Positions 5,425 to 11,517 of a stretch of 11,517 nucleotides of DNA are shown in pieces. The translations under genes were made by a program, and so were the position numbers. Source of the DNA: Bdellovibrionales bacterium (lineage in GTDB: Bacteria; Bdellovibrionota; Bdellovibrionia; Bdellovibrionales; JAMPXM01). Each line of letters starts with the position of its first letter. The first letter of the stretch is position 1. Where the stretch lies: contig SXSP01000157.1 of the NCBI GenBank assembly GCA_005792225.1, forward strand, positions 1-11,517, in the 5' to 3' direction. Below the pieces are notes generated by a model that saw only the letters and a program-made list of their open reading frames with translations, did not search any database and had not been told where the DNA came from.

Positions 5425-7458
5425 ATGTTTGACTGGACGAAAGGACTCAATCCAGAACAGCGCGAGGCTGTGCTTCACACGCAAGGGCCGCTCCTCATTC
5501 TCGCGGGCGCGGGCTCGGGTAAGACAACGGTCCTCGTCTCGAGAACGGGACAAATTCTCCAGCGCGAAAAAATAAAACCTTCGGAGATCTGCGTTCTCAC
5601 ATTCACCACGAAGGCGGCGCGCGAGCTTAAACATCGAGTCGGAGCGAAGATCGGTCCGCAGGCGAAAGATCTCTGGACGGGAACCTTTCACTCCTTCGGT
5701 CTCAAAATCCTTCGCAAATATCACGAGCTCGCCGGCCTTCCTTCAGGCTTCGGCGTGATCGATCAGGGCGACAGTACCGAGATCATCAAAGAGCTGATGT
5801 CGAACATCAAAAATAGCGCGAAAGAAGGATTCAAAACCGACAAGATTCTCTCGATTCTGAATACATGGCGCGAGTCCGGCCGTCGTTCGCCGCAAAATCC
5901 CGCGGATGAATACGAAGTGATGGTTCAGGTTCTTCTGCCAAAGTACGTACGTCGCTTGGAGCTTCTCGGAGTCGTGGATTTCGAAGGGCTTCTTCTTAAA
6001 CCGCTTGAGCTCTTCAAGCAAAATCCTGGGGTTCTTGCCGACGTACGCGCGCAGTTTAAACACGTCATGGTCGACGAGTTTCAAGATACGAACGTCACGC
6101 AATTCAATATCGTGCGAGCACTCGTCGATGAACATCGCAATATCGCTGTCGTCGGGGATGACGACCAATCCATCTACGGATGGCGGGGCGCTTGCGTCTC
6201 TAACATCCTCGATTTCCCGAAGCACTTCGATGGATGCCGCGTGATCCGCCTGGAGCGAAACTATCGGTCGACCCCCGCGATCATTTCGATCGCAAACGAA
6301 GTCATCGCAAAGAACACGGCTCGACACGGAAAAATCTTGCGACCGAATCCCGATGCCGAACACGGCGAAAAACCCGAGATCTTCGTCTATGAAAATGATG
6401 ACGTCGAAGCCGAGGAGGTCGTTAGCCACATCCGATTCTTTACGGATAAAGGCTACACGCCGGGAGACGTCGCCGTCCTGTACCGATCAAACGGACAAGG
6501 CGGAATGATCGAGGCGCAACTTCGCCGCAATCAGATTCCCTATGCGATCACGGGCGGAACCGGATTTTTTGACCGCAAAGAAGTCAAAGACGTCCTCGCG
6601 TATCTCCGCTGCGCGCTTCATCCAAACGAAATCGCCTTCCGCCGGATCGTCAACGCTCCGACGAGGGGAATCGGTGAAGCGACCATCGAACGAATCGAGC
6701 AACATTCCCGCGCGATTGGATTCAAGTTCCATGTCGGTGCACGTCGCTGGCGCGAAGCGGGGGTTCAAGACAAAATCGGGGAGCACATCGAGGATCTCTT
6801 TAAACTCCTCGATCGGCTGCCGGATGAAATCCTCCGGGGCGATCCGTCGCGCACGGTGGGCGAGTGTCTCGTTTCAAAAATGGCTGACATCGGCTACAAG
6901 GCGTACCTTCGTCAGACTTGCAAAGACGATCTGACGCTCACGAAGAAGTGGGCCGTCCTCGAAATCCTCGGCCGTGTTCTCGACACGTTCGTCAACCGCG
7001 GGGGTCGCGATGAAAAAACGCTCCTCGAATTCGTGGATTCGATGGAACTTCGGGACACCGGAGAAGACGAAGAAAAAGACAAAACTCCGAAGGTCCAACT
7101 GCTCACGCTTCATGCTTGCAAAGGGCTTGAGTTTCCCGTCGTCATTTTCATCGGCTGTGAAGAAGATCTGATTCCCCACCGCACGCTGGGAAGCGATGTC
7201 GCCGAAGAACGTCGACTCTTTTATGTCGGTGTCACGCGCGCGAAAGAACGCTTGATTCTCACGAGAGCGAAAACCAGAAAGCGTTTCGGGAAGTTCGTAC
7301 CGGTTGCACCCTCAAGGTTTCTCCTCGAGATCCCTTCACAAATGGTGACGGCATTCGAATCAGGATTCCGGCCCGCAAACGAAGTCGAGAGAAAAAACAT
7401 GCTCGCGGATCTCTTCGCAAAAATCGAGCAAAACGCGGCGAAGCAGCGCTTGGAATAG
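5425..7458 (+). CDS. rep: ATP-dependent 3'-5' DNA helicase, Rep/UvrD superfamily 1A
   Basis: This 677-residue protein matches E. coli Rep in length and order. Motif I is GAGSGKTT at 28-35, motif Ia LTFTTKAARELKHRV, motif II VDEFQDTN at 216-223 and motif III GDDDQSIYGWRGA at 244-256. Motif IV is NYRSTPAI, motif V TLHACKGLEFPVV at 561-573 and motif VI EERRLFYVGVTRAK at 594-607. Rep restarts blocked replication forks and clears proteins from DNA, working with the replicative helicase. Rep-like details include YLRCALHPNE...RIVNAPTRGIGEATIERI, the ELRDTGEDEE region and the PSRFLLEIP ending. The C-terminal Tudor-like domain of UvrD/PcrA is absent, as in Rep; the orthology to Rep rather than PcrA is inferred from this and from overall similarity. 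Shine-Dalgarno is weak (GAGTAGAG). bolA follows after 9 bp. Confidence 0.93.
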   Translation: MFDWTKGLNPEQREAVLHTQGPLLILAGAGSGKTTVLVSRTGQILQREKIKPSEICVLTFTTKAARELKHRVGAKIGPQAKDLWTGTFHSFGLKILRKYHELAGLPSGFGVIDQGDSTEIIKELMSNIKNSAKEGFKTDKILSILNTWRESGRRSPQNPADEYEVMVQVLLPKYVRRLELLGVVDFEGLLLKPLELFKQNPGVLADVRAQFKHVMVDEFQDTNVTQFNIVRALVDEHRNIAVVGDDDQSIYGWRGACVSNILDFPKHFDGCRVIRLERNYRSTPAIISIANEVIAKNTARHGKILRPNPDAEHGEKPEIFVYENDDVEAEEVVSHIRFFTDKGYTPGDVAVLYRSNGQGGMIEAQLRRNQIPYAITGGTGFFDRKEVKDVLAYLRCALHPNEIAFRRIVNAPTRGIGEATIERIEQHSRAIGFKFHVGARRWREAGVQDKIGEHIEDLFKLLDRLPDEILRGDPSRTVGECLVSKMADIGYKAYLRQTCKDDLTLTKKWAVLEILGRVLDTFVNRGGRDEKTLLEFVDSMELRDTGEDEEKDKTPKVQLLTLHACKGLEFPVVIFIGCEEDLIPHRTLGSDVAEERRLFYVGVTRAKERLILTRAKTRKRFGKFVPVAPSRFLLEIPSQMVTAFESGFRPANEVERKNMLADLFAKIEQNAAKQRLE

Positions 7459-7467
7459 GAGCCGAGG

Positions 7468-7809
7468 ATGTCGAGAGGACCCATCGAAACCGAAATCGAA
7501 AGGCGCATTCAAGCGGCCCTCACCCCGGAATCGCTTGAGCTTCAAAATGAAAGTCACACCCACAACGTCCCGAAAAACTCCGAGACGCACTTTCGATTGG
7601 TCGTCGTATCCAAAAAATTCGAAGGCTTAAGTCGCATCCAGAGGCAGCGTTTGGTCAACGAGGTGCTCAAAGATTTACTCGTTCCCGGAGGCATCCATGC
7701 TCTCACCCAAAAAACGCTCACGCCAACAGAATGGCGTGAGCAGGGTGGAGCAAGCCAATTCATCTCGCCCCCTTGCCACGGGGGTTCCAAAGCGGATCGG
7801 AAAGATTAG
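7468..7809 (+). CDS. bolA: BolA family protein
   Basis: The 113-residue protein covers the BolA class II KH-like fold: [26 protein letters not shown] (6-35), [30 protein letters not shown] (38-67) and [16 protein letters not shown] (74-89, with H77). It ends in SPPCHGG (100-106), close to the SPPCRG tail of E. coli BolA. BolA proteins pair with monothiol glutaredoxins to handle [2Fe-2S] clusters and affect morphology under stress; no glutaredoxin gene is visible here. ATG 7468 has AGGAG (7457-7461) overlapping the rep stop, so translation is probably coupled to rep. The TAG (7807-7809) overlaps the stop codon of the convergent lipoprotein gene by 2 nt. Codons 81-92 also encode that gene's terminator on the other strand. 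Confidence 0.93.
   Translation: MSRGPIETEIERRIQAALTPESLELQNESHTHNVPKNSETHFRLVVVSKKFEGLSRIQRQRLVNEVLKDLLVPGGIHALTQKTLTPTEWREQGGASQFISPPCHGGSKADRKD
7709..7741 (-). terminator. Intrinsic terminator of the lipoprotein gene inside bolA
   Basis: On the minus strand GCTCACGCC pairs with GGCGTGAGC (9 bp, perfect) around ATTCTGTT, followed by G and six T. It lies about 65 nt past the lipoprotein stop codon, within bolA codons 81-92. Confidence 0.8.
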
Positions 7810-10800
7810 AAGCGCGTTCTCACCTGTGACTTCGTTCCGACGTAGACGTTGCCGGCACGGTCCTTACCGCCGGGCTGAATCGAATAGAGCGTATTCGGTG
7901 TGAGGCCCGTGATCATCACGCTGTGAGATGTTGCACCCACGGCCGTTTCCGCAGTGGTCTTGCTCGTATCAAACCCAGTTCCGTAACTCACGCGTGCTGA
8001 GGACGGCTCGTTCGTCGACCAGATCACGGTGATCGCCGTGCTCGCCGTCGCGGTCGAAGACGAAGTGATCAGTGGCGCCGTTGTATCGACAGTCCAGCTG
8101 TAAGATGCGCCCGTTGAATCCGCCTGACCGAAGAGGTCAACCGCTTGCACCTTGAACGTGCGTGCGCCGTCCGTCAATCCGGTGAGTGTATACGGTGAAG
8201 TGCAGGCCTTCGCGGCAGCGCCATTCACGGAGCATAAGAACGTCGCGCCCGGTTGGTTTGAGCTGAACGAGAACACGGCGCTCGTTTGGCTCGTGTAAGT
8301 TCCGTTCGTGCTCGCGGTGAGGATCGTCGTGACTTGCGGATACGCGACGACGTTGAGCGACGCACCATTCAAGTCGCGATTGCCGGCGAGGTCGATTGCG
8401 CGAATCACGACCGAGTGAGATCCCTCAGGCAGAACCACCGACATGGGCGACGTGCAGGCCTTTTCGGCGGCTCCATCTGTCGAGCACACGAATCTTGAAC
8501 CTTCTTCGTCGCCCGAGAATGTAAACGTGAATGAATTCCGCGAGTTTTGTTTTACACTCGCGCTCGTGATCGGCGCGATCGTATCCACGGTCCAAGTCGC
8601 TGAGCGAACGGCGCTCAAGTTACCGGCCTGATCAATCGCCCGTACCTCGAAAACATGCTCGCGATCAATCAAACCCGAAACCGTCACCGGTGAAGCACAG
8701 GCCTCAAAACCCGCGCCGTTGAGCTGACACTCAAAACGCGCGTCTTCGTTCGAATTGAACGTCAAAGTATTCGATCGCTCATTCGTCGGAAGGCCCGAAG
8801 CCGCGAGAGACGTGAGAACCACATCCGGTACTCCCGTGTCGACGGTAAACGCGTGGCGAATCGAGTTCGTCAGGTTGCCGTACTCATCGACGCCCGCGAC
8901 TTCCACCTCATACGCGCCCTCGGCGAGGTCCTCGAGATGGATACCCGAGAACACCGGCCCGAGATCCACGCCATTAACACGCGCCGAGAGTTGCGCCACG
9001 CGAGTCGCGAGGATGCCGACATCAAACGAATTCTGATTAATATTTGATGCCGCGGAAGGAACAAAGTTAGCGAAGCTGATCTGAGCTGCTTCGCGGTTTA
9101 CATCCCAGGACGCGCCCAGGGCTTCACTGCGGTTACCGGCTTCATCCACCGCGACGATCGTCAGCGCATGAACGCCGTCACCGCCGAGTTCCCCTTGAAC
9201 GGGACTAGCGCAGGCGTACTCTTCGCCGTTATCGAATCGGCAGAGAAGCCCCGCTGATTCATCCGAACGAACTTCAACCGCGTAGTTCAAAGCATTCGTT
9301 TTTCCTTGAGCCGGTTGAACGTTCATCAGCTGAAGGACCGGCGCCGTATAATCCGACTTCCAGGCGCTCGAAGCCGCAAGCCCGACGTTGCCGGCAGCAT
9401 CGATCCCGCGAACCGCGAAGATGTGTTGTCCCTCACTTAAACCTTCATAAATGACGGGTGATGCGCAACCGACATATTCAGCCGCGTCGATCGAACATTC
9501 AAAAGTCACGCTCTCGTCGGCGCTGAAGCCGAACTGACGAGACCGTGATGCGCTAACTGAGCCAGCCGGCATGACGTCGATGATCTGAACTGTGGGCGCA
9601 GTCAGATCCACACGCCAAGCGGCAGTCGCGATCTCGCCGCGGTTTCCAACCGTGTCGACGAAGAACACGGCAATCTGGTGAATGCCTTCGCCCATTCCGT
9701 TTAAGCTCAACGGAGACTTACACTCGGCAGGTTCCGCGCCATCAAGCGAACAAAAGAAGATCCCTTCCTCGCTTGCGTTGAACGACACACTCATCGATCC
9801 AGAGTTCGTCAAAGGCTTCACCGGCTCAATTGTCACGGCCGAAGCGACGGAATCGACCGTCCAAGCATAGGTGCCGTCAACCTCCGACCGCACACCTTGC
9901 GAGCTCACGCCGCTCACCTTGAATTGATGCTCACCACTCGCGAGCCCTGAGTAAATCATCGGCGACTGACAGACGGCTTCCGCCGCGCCGTCGAGCGAAC
10001 AAGAGAAGGTGACTCCCGCTTGGTCCGCCTCAAAAGCAAACTGAATCGTCGTCTGCGAAGTGACGTGATCCGTCGGGAAAACACTCGAGATCTTCACGAC
10101 CGGCGGAAGAGGGACGGGTGTCGGAGTCGGTTCTGGAGTCGGAACGGGTGTCGGTACCGGTGTCGGAACCGGAGTCGGCTCAGGCGTTGGCGTTGCACCG
10201 GGCGTCGGTTGTGGTGACGGTCCCGGCGTCGGTGTCGGGACAGGTGTCGCCGTCGGCAAAGGAGTCGGCGTCGCGCCAACGCAATCTTTCTTAAAGTAGC
10301 CGCGAATCTCGAGCGAAGCGCTTTTCGCTTTTAAACCCGAGCCAACGATTGAAAGGCGAAGCTGACCACCTTTTCTTTGAAGCTGCTGTAAAAAGATATT
10401 GGCGAGAATTCCGCCGCCCAATTTCATTCTCTCAAGACGAATGACGGCCGCGTTTGAGGAACCCTTTTTCAAATCGTCTTCCTCATCAAAGCCCACGCGG
10501 CCGTCGGGACGCGTGACTTCAAGACCGTTCAGACCGATTGAAATATTGGAGTTGCTCTTCGGCTTCTTTCCATAATCCAAACGGAGGACCATCGAAGTCA
10601 CTTGGAAATCAGGATTCGCAATGATCGCGAGCGCCTCGGAATCAAAGACGAGATGTTGCCCACCTTCGATCTTCAAGGGAGTAAAGGTCTTAATGATCTC
10701 ATTCCCACAGACTTTGCCGGGGCCCGAGCCCCCTGAGCCGGAGCCGCCGTTACCGGAACCGGGTCCCGGATTCGGAGAGCAACCAGTCGCGAGGATCGCG

Positions 10801-10865
10801 AGGCTTAAGGCCAGGACCAGCTTGGAGCCGAAAAAAGAAACACGACGGCATTGAGTGCTATCCAT
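7806..10865 (-). CDS. Large surface lipoprotein with Pro/Thr stalk, eight Ig-like repeats and a C-terminal fibronectin/PAP-like module
   Basis: The 1019-residue precursor has a lipoprotein signal (hydrophobic 16-28, lipobox LATGC with lipidated C29). A Gly/Ser/Pro spacer follows (30-50), then a globular domain bracketed by C53 and C195. A Pro/Thr stalk spans 199-255. Eight Ig-like modules follow at about 256-341, 343-424, 425-509, 510-593, 594-680, 681-765, 766-841 and 842-931. The final module (932-1019) reads [18 protein letters not shown]...[17 protein letters not shown], like fibronectin III or purple-acid-phosphatase N-terminal domains. Seven Ig modules share F.C(S)-x9-C.SP, then GL..G.H.F.VRAID.AGN and W.VD..AP; module five lacks both cysteines. 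This fits an adhesin or surface spacer; the ligand is unknown. I use ATG 10865, with GGGGG 10 nt upstream; TTG 10871 in frame is possible. Confidence 0.88.
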   Translation of the reverse strand: MDSTQCRRVSFFGSKLVLALSLAILATGCSPNPGPGSGNGGSGSGGSGPGKVCGNEIIKTFTPLKIEGGQHLVFDSEALAIIANPDFQVTSMVLRLDYGKKPKSNSNISIGLNGLEVTRPDGRVGFDEEDDLKKGSSNAAVIRLERMKLGGGILANIFLQQLQRKGGQLRLSIVGSGLKAKSASLEIRGYFKKDCVGATPTPLPTATPVPTPTPGPSPQPTPGATPTPEPTPVPTPVPTPVPTPEPTPTPVPLPPVVKISSVFPTDHVTSQTTIQFAFEADQAGVTFSCSLDGAAEAVCQSPMIYSGLASGEHQFKVSGVSSQGVRSEVDGTYAWTVDSVASAVTIEPVKPLTNSGSMSVSFNASEEGIFFCSLDGAEPAECKSPLSLNGMGEGIHQIAVFFVDTVGNRGEIATAAWRVDLTAPTVQIIDVMPAGSVSASRSRQFGFSADESVTFECSIDAAEYVGCASPVIYEGLSEGQHIFAVRGIDAAGNVGLAASSAWKSDYTAPVLQLMNVQPAQGKTNALNYAVEVRSDESAGLLCRFDNGEEYACASPVQGELGGDGVHALTIVAVDEAGNRSEALGASWDVNREAAQISFANFVPSAASNINQNSFDVGILATRVAQLSARVNGVDLGPVFSGIHLEDLAEGAYEVEVAGVDEYGNLTNSIRHAFTVDTGVPDVVLTSLAASGLPTNERSNTLTFNSNEDARFECQLNGAGFEACASPVTVSGLIDREHVFEVRAIDQAGNLSAVRSATWTVDTIAPITSASVKQNSRNSFTFTFSGDEEGSRFVCSTDGAAEKACTSPMSVVLPEGSHSVVIRAIDLAGNRDLNGASLNVVAYPQVTTILTASTNGTYTSQTSAVFSFSSNQPGATFLCSVNGAAAKACTSPYTLTGLTDGARTFKVQAVDLFGQADSTGASYSWTVDTTAPLITSSSTATASTAITVIWSTNEPSSARVSYGTGFDTSKTTAETAVGATSHSVMITGLTPNTLYSIQPGGKDRAGNVYVGTKSQVRTRF
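8073..10100 (-). repeat. Array of eight Ig-like protein modules (about 76-90 residues each)
   Basis: The modules repeat at the protein level but have diverged at the DNA level, so this is an old duplication series rather than recent tandem copying. Cysteine pairs are C289/C299, C372/C382, C457/C467, C542/C552, C713/C723, C794/C804 and C878/C888, all with exactly nine residues between them. Confidence 0.85.
10101..10271 (-). repeat. Low-complexity DNA encoding the Pro/Thr stalk
   Basis: Imperfect repeats of a 6-nt and 12-nt unit encode PTP, PVPT and PEPT steps over residues 199-255. On the + strand it reads as recurring GTCGG and ACCGG words. Such stretches can change length by slippage in multiples of six. 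Confidence 0.85.
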
Positions 10866-10929
10866 AAACAAACGTCCCCCTTGGATCGCACACTTAGTAT
10901 CGGCAGATCGACGGCGAGATTCACACTAA

Positions 10930-10945
10930 GGACCTGTGAAGGTCC
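10930..10945. other. Small hairpin or operator-like inverted repeat between the divergent surface genes
   Basis: GGACCT and AGGTCC form a 6-bp perfect stem around a GTGA tetraloop (GNRA type). It lies mid-way in the 166-bp region between the lipoprotein and beta-barrel genes and could be an operator or an RNA hairpin. No further evidence distinguishes these. Confidence 0.3.
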
Positions 10946-10952
10946 AGTTCTC

Positions 10953-10981
10953 TTTCCGGTACGGCAAATTACCAATAAAAT
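10953..10981 (+). promoter_or_regulatory. Weak candidate promoter of the beta-barrel gene
   Basis: TTTCCG (10953-10958, 3/6) and TAAAAT (10976-10981, 5/6) are separated by 17 bp, giving a leader of about 44 nt before ATG 11032. The -35 match is poor. No convincing promoter for the divergent lipoprotein gene was found in 10866-10930. Confidence 0.3.
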
Positions 10982-11031
10982 CAGAAGTGTTCCCGATGTG
11001 AGACGATCTCAAACGTAGAAAGAGCCGTGGA

Positions 11032-11517
11032 ATGACTAATTTTTCGTATACAGTCCGAACATCCTCCCGTACCGTTTCGACACGCTTTGCAAAAGTAAAA
11101 CTGTTTACTTCTCTCTTCATCGCAATCGGATTTTCGCTCACCGGCGAACTCGCGAAGGCGGGTCCGTACATCGATCTCTCCTTGAGTCCCATCTACAAAG
11201 AAGCAAACGGAAGTATCCGTGAATCCGGTGGCAGCTGGACGGGTGAGGGCGCGGTCGGAACCGCGACGACGCTCGGCTACGATCTCCGGGCGACGTTCGG
11301 AGCTCTTCTCTTTGAGCGTCTCGTCGTGGGAGCGTCCGTAAATACCTTCAGTACGACCACCAAGCGGGGAGGCGCCGGCGGCGACACCGAAAAAGACGCG
11401 AAAGACGACAAGTTCGAATATGGGCCCACGCTCGGATTCGTGAATAAGGGTTTTCACGCCTCGCTCACGTACTTGATGGGTGGCACGCGCCGAAATGTCG
11501 ATAAACAAAAAAGCTCA
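11032..11517 (+). CDS. Secreted outer-membrane beta-barrel protein, N-terminal part
   Basis: The first 162 codons are present and the frame runs off the right edge. A long, basic N-terminal segment (R9, R13, R18, K21, K23) precedes a hydrophobic core at 24-37, and a signal peptidase I site ELAKA|GPY lies after residue 43. The mature part alternates short strands with turns: PYIDLSLSPIYKE, TTLGYDLRATFGALLFERLVVGASVNTF, FEYGPTLGFVNKGFHASLTYLMGG. That strand pattern is typical of small outer-membrane barrels; the Gly/Asp/Lys-rich segment GGAGGDTEKDAKDDK looks like an external loop. No specific family can be named. ATG is the only methionine near the start; AAAGAG about 8 nt upstream is a weak Shine-Dalgarno. 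It is divergent from the Ig lipoprotein gene, with 166 bp between them. Confidence 0.75.
   Translation, partial: MTNFSYTVRTSSRTVSTRFAKVKLFTSLFIAIGFSLTGELAKAGPYIDLSLSPIYKEANGSIRESGGSWTGEGAVGTATTLGYDLRATFGALLFERLVVGASVNTFSTTTKRGGAGGDTEKDAKDDKFEYGPTLGFVNKGFHASLTYLMGGTRRNVDKQKSS

Noticed and set aside
5743..6429. 228-residue minus-strand open frame inside rep, and similar antisense frames at 4776-5255, 3757-4251 and 3006-3443
   Set aside because: These are shadows of well-supported genes, with no recognisable domains or translation signals.
10101..10271. CRISPR-like or minisatellite array
   Set aside because: Repeats have no spacers and translate in frame as a Pro/Thr stalk of the lipoprotein.
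10866..10871. TTG start of the lipoprotein at 10871
   Set aside because: It adds only two residues and leaves just 4 nt to the G-run; ATG 10865 is the more usual choice, though TTG is not excluded.

Overview
The window looks like chromosome from a Gram-negative bacterium of moderately high GC. A lipobox-bearing lipoprotein and a signal-peptide beta-barrel protein imply an outer membrane. The gene mix (YdfG-type SDR, class II fumarase, Rep helicase, E. coli-like BolA, HNH protein, large Ig-repeat lipoprotein) resembles a Bdellovibrionota/deltaproteobacterial-type genome, but no marker gene fixes the taxonomy, so this is an impression. No rRNA, tRNA, CRISPR, transposase or integrase was seen, and no stretch over 300 bases lacks a gene.

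Layout, left to right. (1) 1-82: tail of a + strand gene, converging on a minus-strand EVE-domain gene (61-405) that appears to lack its C-terminal third. (2) 406-519: divergent promoter region. (3) 520-2707: two-gene + strand operon, SDR then fumC. (4) 2708-3592: minus-strand HNH endonuclease abutting fumC stop-to-stop, with a very G-rich leader (in its own RNA) at about 3606-3679. (5) 3790-4704: unrecognised 304-residue protein. (6) 4812-5267: small zinc-ribbon protein with a Tudor-like tail, ended by a strong intrinsic terminator. (7) 5425-7809: rep-bolA operon. (8) 7806-10865: minus-strand 1019-residue lipoprotein with a Pro/Thr stalk, eight Ig-like repeats and a terminal fibronectin-like module. 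(9) 11032 to the edge: a divergent outer-membrane beta-barrel gene, incomplete.

Themes. Convergent genes are packed with zero or negative spacing (61/82, 2707/2708, 7806/7809). In each case a terminator-like hairpin for the minus-strand gene sits inside the coding end of its + strand partner. Two genes (EVE, zinc-ribbon) have a -10 box exactly 6 nt before the ATG and no Shine-Dalgarno, as expected for leaderless mRNAs. Two control regions carry G-tracts: the SDR promoter spacer and the HNH leader. Metabolic (fumC, SDR), genome-maintenance (rep, zinc-ribbon protein) and stress/Fe-S (bolA) genes form the left and centre; the right end is cell-surface. I see no clear new multi-gene defence or mobile system. 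The best leads are the HNH leader, the zinc-ribbon/Tudor protein beside rep, and the surface lipoprotein/barrel pair.
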